5,626 nucleotides of DNA from Elusimicrobiota bacterium (GTDB taxonomy: Bacteria > Elusimicrobiota > Elusimicrobia > 2-02-FULL-39-32): NCBI GenBank assembly GCA_023249835.1, contig JAHFBY010000149.1, forward strand, positions 1 through 5,626, in the 5' to 3' direction. Positions 1-5,626 of the stretch are shown piece by piece. Both the position numbers and the translations under genes were made by a program. The notes beneath the pieces are model-generated. The model searched no databases. It was given only the letters and a program-made list of their open reading frames with translations, and was not told the DNA's origin. Each line of letters begins with the position of its first letter. Within the stretch, counting starts at the first letter, position 1.

Positions 1-953
1 AAAAGTGAAATACCGTTAACGTCCCCAGCAGCGTAAATGTTAGGGTTAGAGGTTTGTAGTTTTTGCGGGTGCACTTCAATGCCTTTAGCTGTCTTGCGCA
101 CCTGCGCTTGCGCTAAATTCAAGTTCTCACAGTTAGCCTTTCGGCCAATACAAACTAAAACTTGATCTGCTAAAATTTCCTCATGGCTCGATAAAACCAA
201 TTGCCAACGACCGTCTTTATAATTTAAATTTTGCACAGTTGTTCCGGTTCGAATTTTTATGCCGCGCTTTTCAAATATTGTTTTTAAGGCCGATGAAACA
301 TATTCATCTTCGCCCGGCAATATCTGAGAAGTCAGCTCCACCAGGCTCACCTGTGAACCCAATTCGTTATATAAACAAGCGAACTCGCAGCCCACGGCGC
401 CTGCTCCCACGATTAAGAGTTCTCGCGGAATTGAGCGCAAAGATAAGATTCGGTCAGAATCCAAAAGTTGTTTTTGCCAAGCGTCAAAGGGCGGCGGAAA
501 ATAAATTTGCGAACCAGCGGCAATGATGCAGCGGTCAAAGGATTCTGTACGTATTTTCTTGGGATCAAGCGGTTCGCTGATCTTTAGCTCTTGCGGCGAG
601 ATAAACTCCGCTCGACCATAAACTGTCTGCACTTTAGACAACTTTAAACTCTGGGCCACACCAGCGCGCAAGCTTTCCACGACCTGCTCTTTTTGTGCAT
701 GCGCTTCCTGCCAGAAACAATCCGTTAGAACTCCGGATTTAAGATTAACAAGCGGATTAAACGTTGTTGAACTTTTAATACCATGCAGTTTGCGGCCATA
801 AGAGAGCAAAGATTTGGAGGGAATACACCCGCGGTTTAAGCAAAGACCTCCTAACTTTTCCTCTTCCACGAGCAAGACCTCGGCGTTTTGTTTAGCGGCA
901 TACTTCGCTGCGGCTTCTCCCGCCGGCCCAGCGCCGATAATGATAATTTTCAT
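1..953 (-). CDS. Dihydrolipoamide dehydrogenase-like FAD/NAD(P)-disulfide oxidoreductase (3' end outside window)
   Basis: This is the first 317 residues of a class I pyridine nucleotide-disulfide oxidoreductase, read from ATG at 953 to the window edge without a stop. Visible elements are an N-terminal FAD-binding beta-alpha-beta motif (GAGPAG, residues 7-12), the redox-active disulfide in [13 protein letters not shown] (Cys38 and Cys43), a second dinucleotide fold GAGAVG (183-188) ending in an acidic residue (Glu206) as in NAD-preferring enzymes, and the second FAD contact AAGDVNG (308-314). Family members oxidise dihydrolipoamide on 2-oxoacid dehydrogenase or glycine-cleavage complexes in the cytosol. 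The C-terminal dimerisation domain with the catalytic His-Glu pair is cut off, so a mercuric reductase-like, transhydrogenase-like or orphan paralogue cannot be excluded. The start codon overlaps the gatA stop as ATGA and no good Shine-Dalgarno precedes it, so translation is probably coupled to gatA. The superfamily is certain; the Lpd assignment is likely. Confidence 0.85.
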   Translation of the reverse strand, partial: MKIIIIGAGPAGEAAAKYAAKQNAEVLLVEEEKLGGLCLNRGCIPSKSLLSYGRKLHGIKSSTTFNPLVNLKSGVLTDCFWQEAHAQKEQVVESLRAGVAQSLKLSKVQTVYGRAEFISPQELKISEPLDPKKIRTESFDRCIIAAGSQIYFPPPFDAWQKQLLDSDRILSLRSIPRELLIVGAGAVGCEFACLYNELGSQVSLVELTSQILPGEDEYVSSALKTIFEKRGIKIRTGTTVQNLNYKDGRWQLVLSSHEEILADQVLVCIGRKANCENLNLAQAQVRKTAKGIEVHPQKLQTSNPNIYAAGDVNGISL

Positions 954-2407
954 GGGACTTGAAGGTGCCAGTTGGTATTTTTTTGGTAAGCGTAGGCGGC
1001 TTGCAAAAGTGTGGACTCAGCAAAAGGTTTAGCTAAAATTTGCAAACCAACGGGCAATTTGTTTTGGGAAAATCCGCATGGAATCGAAATCCCCGGGATT
1101 CCTGCCAAGTTGCAAGAAATCGTATAAATGTCAGAAAGGTACATTTGCACTGGATCTGCGTTTTTTTCCCCGCTGCGAAAGGCCGGCGTGGGGGCAGTGG
1201 GGGTTAAGATCATATCCACTTCTTTAAACGCGCGGGTAAAATCCTCGCTGATCAAGGTCCGCACCTTTTGCGCTTGCGCGTAATAAGCGTCATAATAGCC
1301 GCTGGACAACGCATAGGTCCCCAACATGATCCGCCGTTTAACTTCCGGTCCAAAACCTTCGCTGCGCGATTTTTCAACCATTTCTAAAAGATTCTTTGCC
1401 CCTGGGCTCCGGTGTCCATAGCGCACACCGTCGAATCGCGCCAAGTTGGCGCTGGCTTCCGAAGGCGCCAAAATATAGTATACCGGCACCGCCAAATCCG
1501 TGTGCGGCAACGAAATTTCCCCAACCTGCGCGCCCTGAACTTTAAATGTTTCTACCGCAGCCATGATCAGTTTCCGCACTTCGGAGTCTAAACCATCGCC
1601 AAAATATTCCCTGGGTAACCCAATGCGCAAACCTTCCATGGGCCGTTTCATTTCTTCTCTAAAATTTGGCACGGGCAAAGGAGAAGAAGTGGAGTCCATG
1701 GGGTCTTGTCCACAAATTGCTTGCAACAAAAGCGCGCAATCTTCCGCAGTTCGAGAAAAAGGGCCGATTTGGTCCAGTGAAGAAGCGAACGCCACCAACC
1801 CATAACGCGAAACTCGACCATATGTTGGTTTTAGTCCCACCACGCCGCAAAAACTCGCGGGTTGCCGAATGGACCCTCCGGTATCAGAACCTAAGGCCAG
1901 CGGGGACATCCCTCCGGCCACCGCGGCAGCCGAACCGCCGCTCGAACCGCCCGGAACCCTGTTCTGGTCCCAGGGATTGCACGTTGTTTGAAACGCGGAA
2001 TTTTCTGTTGAGGAACCCATAGCGAACTCATCCATATTGGTTTTACCTATGATGAGGGCTCCTTGGCTGCGCAACTTAGCAATGACGGTCGCATCGTAAG
2101 GCGAAATAAAATTTTCCAAAATCTTGGAAGCGCAGGTCGCGTTTAGTCCTTGGACGCAAATGTTATCCTTAACCGCGATTGGAACGCCTGCCAAATCTCC
2201 TGCGGGTTCGCCTTTACTTATTTTTTCATCCACGCTTTCCGCGGCAAAGCGCGCTTGATCCTCATTTAAACTTAAAAATGCCTTAACCTTAATATCCTCT
2301 TTTTTAACCTTCTCTAAAAATGCGTCCAACACCGCAAGCGCGGAGACGTTGCGGCTCTGAACGTTTTTAACAATGGCGCAGGCAGAAAGTTCAGCGGCAG
2401 GAGTCAT
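950..2407 (-). CDS. gatA: Asp-tRNA(Asn)/Glu-tRNA(Gln) amidotransferase subunit A
   Basis: This is a complete 485-residue amidase-signature protein, the usual GatA length. GatA hydrolyses glutamine and passes ammonia to GatB, which converts Glu-tRNA(Gln), and in many species Asp-tRNA(Asn), to the amidated form. The Ser-cisSer-Lys triad is visible: Lys80 in GVPIAVKDN, Ser155 in PGGSSGGS and nucleophile Ser179 in [12 protein letters not shown]. Arg359 ([10 protein letters not shown]) and Asp426 (MYLSDIYT) match residues reported to bind glutamine in the Staphylococcus enzyme, from memory of that structure. The C-terminus (GLQILAKPF, then a NWH motif) is typical of GatA rather than a generic amidase. 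The ATG at 2407 lies one base after the gatC TAA, with no clear Shine-Dalgarno in front, so termination-reinitiation from gatC is probable. The TGA stop overlaps the next gene's ATG. Nothing is missing or broken. Confidence 0.97.
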   Translation of the reverse strand: MTPAAELSACAIVKNVQSRNVSALAVLDAFLEKVKKEDIKVKAFLSLNEDQARFAAESVDEKISKGEPAGDLAGVPIAVKDNICVQGLNATCASKILENFISPYDATVIAKLRSQGALIIGKTNMDEFAMGSSTENSAFQTTCNPWDQNRVPGGSSGGSAAAVAGGMSPLALGSDTGGSIRQPASFCGVVGLKPTYGRVSRYGLVAFASSLDQIGPFSRTAEDCALLLQAICGQDPMDSTSSPLPVPNFREEMKRPMEGLRIGLPREYFGDGLDSEVRKLIMAAVETFKVQGAQVGEISLPHTDLAVPVYYILAPSEASANLARFDGVRYGHRSPGAKNLLEMVEKSRSEGFGPEVKRRIMLGTYALSSGYYDAYYAQAQKVRTLISEDFTRAFKEVDMILTPTAPTPAFRSGEKNADPVQMYLSDIYTISCNLAGIPGISIPCGFSQNKLPVGLQILAKPFAESTLLQAAYAYQKNTNWHLQVP

Positions 2408-2408
2408 A

Positions 2409-2696
2409 TTATTCGATCACTTTAGGAACCTTAAATAAATTCTCTTCGCGGTCGGGGGCATTAGCTAAAATTCCAGAAGTGTCTCTATTTCCGGAAGAAA
2501 CATCCTCGCGCCAATGATCCTTAACCGTAAAGGGATGCGCGCAGGGCGCAACGTTTTCAGTTGAAACATTTTTTAATTTTTCTACCTGCGCCAAGATCTG
2601 TGATAACTGCTCGGTAAAAAGCTCAGACTCATTTTCCTTTAACTCCAACCTCGCCAGACGGGCGACATGTTCTACTTCTTGTTTAGTAATTGCCAT
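2409..2696 (-). CDS. gatC: Asp-tRNA(Asn)/Glu-tRNA(Gln) amidotransferase subunit C
   Basis: This is a complete 95-residue protein, the standard GatC length. GatC wraps around the GatA-GatB interface and stabilises the amidotransferase; it has no catalytic residues. Family hallmarks are the N-terminal helix [13 protein letters not shown] (residues 7-19), the FTEQLSQIL helix followed by VEKL, the [10 protein letters not shown] turn, LRED-like WREDV, and the conserved C-terminal tail [17 protein letters not shown]. The start is the ATG at 2696, four bases after the helicase stop, and is supported by an AAAAAGGA Shine-Dalgarno nine bases upstream. An ATG three bases further up the transcript (2699) is in another frame. 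The gene precedes gatA by one base, as in many bacterial gatCA pairs, and supports the assignment of its neighbour. Confidence 0.97.
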   Translation of the reverse strand: MAITKQEVEHVARLARLELKENESELFTEQLSQILAQVEKLKNVSTENVAPCAHPFTVKDHWREDVSSGNRDTSGILANAPDREENLFKVPKVIE

Positions 2697-2700
2697 CCCA

Positions 2701-4890
2701 TTAAATCCTTTTTAGCGGCGCATATTTGATCAACAGTTTTTTCCAAACACCCGAATCAAAACTGACCGACACTTTTAAATGGTCCCCGGAACCGCTGATT
2801 AAGGTGACCTTTCCCCGACCAAACAATGGGTGCTCTACCCTCTGGCCAACGCAATAAACCGAACGTTCTTCCGCTAAAACAGGCGCGGAAACGTTGCGCG
2901 AAAGTAGTGAATCCTCATCTGTAAACTCGCCGGCTAGCGGCTCTATGATAAGCCCAGCTTCCTGAATAAACCTGGAAGGCAAATTCCAGTGCGTCTGGCC
3001 AAAGATGCGGCGGGAAGCGCTGGAAGTTAAAAAGAGCCTGTCCTTGGCGCGGGTCATGCCCACGTACGCCAAACGGCGCTCCTCTTCGATTTCATCATTA
3101 TCAAACTGCGCCTCTCCTAAAGGAAAAAGACCCTCTTCCAAACCGGTTAAAAAGACGTTGGCAAACTCAAGGCCCTTAGCCAAATGAACGGTCATCAAAG
3201 TGACGCCTTTTTTCTTTTGGTCGGCGTTATCTAAACCCGTGCTCAAACTCACTTGTTCAAGGTATGCGAACAAAGACTTATCTTCAGATTTTTCCTCAAA
3301 CTCCTCGCAAGCGTTGAGCAGCTCCTGCACGTTATTGAGCCGCGCGCTCGCTTCCAGGTCCGCTTTCGCCTCTTCCTGCATGGTTTCCAGCATTTTTGTT
3401 TTAGAAAAAATTTCACGCACCAAGTTGGACACGCTCAACTCTTCCCTCCGCCGGATCCAATCGTCAATCAGGCTAGAAAATAACGCCAACCCGTTTTGCG
3501 CGCGACCTGTAAAACCGCTTGCCAACTCGCCTTCTTTAATAGCTTCATAGATGGATATGGACCGGTTCTGAGCATAATACCCAATCGTTTCTAAAGTAGA
3601 TTTACCGATCCCGCGAACCGGGGTATTGATAATGCGCTTTAAGCTGATATCGTCCTTAGGGTTAGCGATCAATTTCAAGTAGGCCAGCAAGTCCTTGACC
3701 TCGGCGCGTTCATAAAAGCGGACGTTTCCGATCAACAAATATGGAATTTCTTGCTGCCGGAACGCGTCTTCCAAAACGCGCGACTGCGCGTTGGTGCGGT
3801 AAAAAACAGAACATTCGGCATACTCGGCGCCCTGTTCATCCACCAACTCTTTAACCTTCTGGCTCACCCAATGCGCCTCGCTAACCTCGTTTGGCAATTG
3901 CTGCACACAGATAGGCTCTTGTGATTGTCGTTGACTCCACAACTTTTTTTCTTTGCGCGACTGGTTATTGCGCACCAGTTGCCAAGCGGCTGACAAAATG
4001 GCCTGAGTGCTGCGGTAGTTCTGTTCGAGCACAATCACTTTAACGTTGGCGTAATCGCGTTCAAATTCTAAAATATTTTTTATGTCCGCCCCGCGCCAGG
4101 AATAGATCGCCTGATCGTCATCGCCCACAACGCAGATGTTTTTATGTTGTGCGGCCAAGGTTTTTGTCAGGAGGTACTGGGCGCGGTTAGTGTCTTGATA
4201 CTCGTCTACTAGAAGATATTGAAAACGGCCCTGGTACTTCTGGCACAAGCTTGGATAGGAGTGCAAAAGTTCCACTGTTTTTAAAAGCAGGTCTCCAAAA
4301 TCAAACGCTCCGGCTAACCGCAGTTTCTTTTCATAGAGAGTATAAACCGCGGCCAAGTTTTCTTTATTGGGATCGCCCGATGAGGAAGCGTGAACAAAAA
4401 AAGAGCCGGCGTCCATGAGGTTATCTTTTTCGCGCGAAATGCGGTTAACGAAAAAGCTTGGCTTATTTTTTTTCTCGTCTAAGTTCAGTTCGCGCAAACA
4501 CTCTCGGACCACCCTTTTTTGGTCGTCATCGTCATAAATTGTATAATGGCGCGCAATGCCGCAAGCCTCGCCTTCAACGCGCAAAAACTGCGCGCAAAAA
4601 GAATGGAAAGTAGATATCCAAATGCCGGACCCCGCCCCGCCGGTCAAGTTCGACACCCGTTCGCGCATTTCACTGGCCGCTTTATTAGTAAAAGTTACAG
4701 CCAAAATGTTCCAAGGTTTTACGCCTTGCTCCAACAAATGTCCGATCCGATAGGTTATAACTCGAGTTTTTCCAGACCCTGCCCCTGCCAAAATAAGCAT
4801 GGGCCCTTCACCGTAGCTAACCGCTTCTTTCTGCGGTCCATTGAGGCCTGAATAATCAAGAGTTGTCATGGTGTTTTCCATCGTTGTCAT
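2701..4890 (-). CDS. pcrA: UvrD/PcrA-type superfamily 1A ATP-dependent DNA helicase
   Basis: This is a complete 729-residue 3'-5' DNA helicase of normal family length; it unwinds DNA in repair, removes RecA filaments and acts with RNA polymerase. SF1A motifs appear in order: Q motif LNGPQKEAV (Gln20), Walker A GAGSGKT (36-42), Ia TFTNKAASEMRERV (66-79), Ib TFHSF (94-98), Walker B VDEYQDTN (228-235), III GDDDQAIYSWRGAD (256-269), IV LEQNYRST (288-295), V with TVHLAKGLEF (567-576) and VI with YVGMTRAKDR (609-618, arginine finger Arg614). The C-terminus from about residue 682 (GQRVEHPLFGRGKV, ending YAPLKRI) matches the Tudor-like tail that binds RNA polymerase in PcrA and UvrD, which argues against Rep. 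The chosen start at 4890 overlaps the kinase stop as ATGA. In-frame ATGs at 4881 and 4869 are alternatives; conserved sequence only begins near residue 11. The pcrA versus uvrD name is conventional. Confidence 0.96.
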   Translation of the reverse strand: MTTMENTMTTLDYSGLNGPQKEAVSYGEGPMLILAGAGSGKTRVITYRIGHLLEQGVKPWNILAVTFTNKAASEMRERVSNLTGGAGSGIWISTFHSFCAQFLRVEGEACGIARHYTIYDDDDQKRVVRECLRELNLDEKKNKPSFFVNRISREKDNLMDAGSFFVHASSSGDPNKENLAAVYTLYEKKLRLAGAFDFGDLLLKTVELLHSYPSLCQKYQGRFQYLLVDEYQDTNRAQYLLTKTLAAQHKNICVVGDDDQAIYSWRGADIKNILEFERDYANVKVIVLEQNYRSTQAILSAAWQLVRNNQSRKEKKLWSQRQSQEPICVQQLPNEVSEAHWVSQKVKELVDEQGAEYAECSVFYRTNAQSRVLEDAFRQQEIPYLLIGNVRFYERAEVKDLLAYLKLIANPKDDISLKRIINTPVRGIGKSTLETIGYYAQNRSISIYEAIKEGELASGFTGRAQNGLALFSSLIDDWIRRREELSVSNLVREIFSKTKMLETMQEEAKADLEASARLNNVQELLNACEEFEEKSEDKSLFAYLEQVSLSTGLDNADQKKKGVTLMTVHLAKGLEFANVFLTGLEEGLFPLGEAQFDNDEIEEERRLAYVGMTRAKDRLFLTSSASRRIFGQTHWNLPSRFIQEAGLIIEPLAGEFTDEDSLLSRNVSAPVLAEERSVYCVGQRVEHPLFGRGKVTLISGSGDHLKVSVSFDSGVWKKLLIKYAPLKRI
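2706..2713 (-). promoter_or_regulatory. Ribosome binding site of gatC
   Basis: The transcript reads AAAAAGGA here, ending nine bases before the gatC ATG at 2696. It lies within the last codons of the helicase gene, so gatC can recruit ribosomes directly as well as receive those ending at the helicase stop. It is the only strong Shine-Dalgarno match at any of the four gene junctions. Confidence 0.7.
4862..4890 (-). repeat. Duplicated start-like segment of the helicase
   Basis: The eight-base word ATGACAAC occurs twice in frame, at 4890-4883 and 4869-4862, encoding two Met-Thr-Thr starts seven residues apart, with a third in-frame ATG at 4881 between them. The downstream copy has GGA seven bases ahead of it. 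The N-terminus of the helicase could therefore begin at any of these three codons. Confidence 0.6.
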
Positions 4891-5626
4891 TTTTTAGGAA
4901 GCCTCGCTGTAAAAGTGGACCCTTGCCCCAGGACAGACTGAACTTGAATGTTCCCGGAATGCGATTCTATAACCCACTTAGCAATCGTCAAACCCAAACC
5001 TGTCCCCCCCCTACTGCCCGGAGCCTGTTTAAACCTTTGAAAAATTTTTTCCAAATGTTCCGGTGGAATGCCTTTACCGTTGTCTTGAACATGAATGAAA
5101 ACTTCCGTTGCTTTTATTTCCAGCAATAATTTTATTTTGCCGCCGGACTGAGTGAACTTAAGCGCATTATCGAGAAGATTGGTAATCGCGCGCTCCATCA
5201 ACGTACCGTCCGCCATAATGATCACCGGCGGCGCTTTGACCAGGGAAAAAGTCATGCCCGTCACATGGTCAGTCACTGAAGCGGTTAATTCAATTTGCAG
5301 TTGTCGGGCTATTCCCTGCATGGACTCTATCAGCTCATGAAAAACAGCCGTCATGTTCCACTCGTCCGGCGTCACTGTCATTCGACCAGACTCCAGCTTC
5401 GCATAATCCAAAATGTTATTGATCAATTTTATCACCTTTTGGGTGGCAATTTCCATGATCTGCATATAATACTTTTGATGCTCGTCTAACGCTCCGACTT
5501 GTCCGTCTAAAAAAAGTTTAAGGAACCCTTTCACCGAGGTTAAGGGACTCTTTAAATCGTGCGTCACCGAATGCACAAAATCGTCCTTCATTTCTTCAAG
5601 TTGCCTTTCTAAGGAAACGTCGCGCA
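4887..5626 (-). CDS. Sensor histidine kinase, HisKA plus HATPase_c (5' end outside window)
   Basis: This is the C-terminal kinase core of a two-component sensor that autophosphorylates a histidine and passes the phosphate to a response regulator; no regulator gene is in view. The frame stays open from the window edge through an internal ATG at 5591. Residues before that Met read RDVSLERQLEEM, resembling the end of a PAS domain and its linker, so the true start lies upstream and sensing domains are missing. Counting from the internal Met, the H-box is HDLKSPL (phospho-acceptor His11, codon 5559-5561), the N-box NLLDNALKF (138-146), the G1 box DNGKGIP (170-176), the F-box EKIFQRF (181-187) and the G2 box GGTGLGL (195-201). 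No membrane helix occurs in the visible part. It stops with a TGA that overlaps the helicase start. A run of eight G sits in the G2 box. Signal and partner cannot be told from this sequence. Confidence 0.95.
   Translation of the reverse strand, partial: RDVSLERQLEEMKDDFVHSVTHDLKSPLTSVKGFLKLFLDGQVGALDEHQKYYMQIMEIATQKVIKLINNILDYAKLESGRMTVTPDEWNMTAVFHELIESMQGIARQLQIELTASVTDHVTGMTFSLVKAPPVIIMADGTLMERAITNLLDNALKFTQSGGKIKLLLEIKATEVFIHVQDNGKGIPPEHLEKIFQRFKQAPGSRGGTGLGLTIAKWVIESHSGNIQVQSVLGQGSTFTARLPKK
4902..4905 (-). promoter_or_regulatory. Weak ribosome binding site candidate for the helicase
   Basis: The transcript reads GAGG eleven bases before the ATG at 4890, inside the end of the kinase gene. 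The spacing is rather long and the match short, so it supports the 4890 start only modestly. Coupling through the ATGA overlap may matter more. Confidence 0.35.
5004..5011 (-). repeat. G8 homopolymer in the kinase G2 box
   Basis: Eight consecutive G on the coding strand span the codons AGG GGG GGG for Arg-Gly-Gly just before TGLGL. A loss of one G would lead to TGA, and a gain of one G to TAA, each within about ten codons, removing the end of the ATP-binding domain. The tract itself is directly visible; a role in switching is inference. Confidence 0.9.

Noticed and set aside
239..526. 95-codon open frame on the plus strand
   Set aside because: It is antisense to the second nucleotide-binding domain of the flavoprotein, whose motifs are unambiguous on the other strand.
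1666..2022. 118-codon open frame on the plus strand
   Set aside because: It is antisense to the conserved catalytic part of gatA, and its translation is Arg/Pro-rich with no recognisable motif.
2697..2700. Intergenic promoter or terminator between the helicase and gatC
   Set aside because: Only four bases separate the genes and no hairpin with a T-run was seen; a promoter inside the helicase gene cannot be judged by eye.
3200..3550. 116-codon open frame on the plus strand
   Set aside because: It lies wholly antisense to the helicase coding sequence; Ser-rich low-complexity translation is typical of a shadow frame.
4519..4851. 110-codon open frame on the plus strand
   Set aside because: It is antisense to helicase motifs I to Ib, with no ribosome site or family resemblance noticed.
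5589..5591. ATG at 5591 as the kinase start
   Set aside because: The frame remains open upstream and encodes a PAS-linker-like RDVS...LEEM segment, so this Met is internal.
1..5626. A new defence, mobile or secondary-metabolism system
   Set aside because: Every stretch is accounted for by five recognisable protein families; there are no repeats, transposase, integrase, attachment-site pairs or unknown genes.

Overview
The window is a gene-dense stretch of bacterial chromosome. All five genes lie on the minus strand with essentially no intergenic DNA. In transcription order (right to left) they are: the C-terminal part of a sensor histidine kinase, cut by the right edge; a complete UvrD/PcrA-type DNA helicase; gatC; gatA; and the N-terminal two thirds of a dihydrolipoamide dehydrogenase-like flavoprotein, cut by the left edge. 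The junctions are a 4-nt ATGA overlap (kinase/helicase), a 4-nt gap (helicase/gatC), a 1-nt gap (gatC/gatA) and a second ATGA overlap (gatA/flavoprotein). This spacing points to one polycistronic unit with translational coupling. Its promoter and terminator lie outside the window.

Functionally the unit mixes signalling (kinase), DNA repair and transcription-coupled helicase work (PcrA), indirect aminoacylation of tRNA-Gln/tRNA-Asn (GatC and GatA, two of the three subunits of the amidotransferase) and thiol/NAD redox chemistry (Lpd-like). GatB, the third subunit, is not in the window. The genes need not share a pathway; this looks like a housekeeping operon with a kinase attached upstream.

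The organism is a bacterium that uses the GatCAB transamidation route, with moderate base composition and very compact gene packing. The proteins are clearly bacterial, but the sequence does not fix the phylum. A member of a less-cultured lineage such as Omnitrophota or Elusimicrobiota is a guess from general impression only.

I found no mobile element, CRISPR array, RNA gene or evident new system. The most unusual sequence-level signal is a run of eight G in the kinase ATP-binding G2 box, where a one-base slip in either direction leads to a stop codon within about ten codons.
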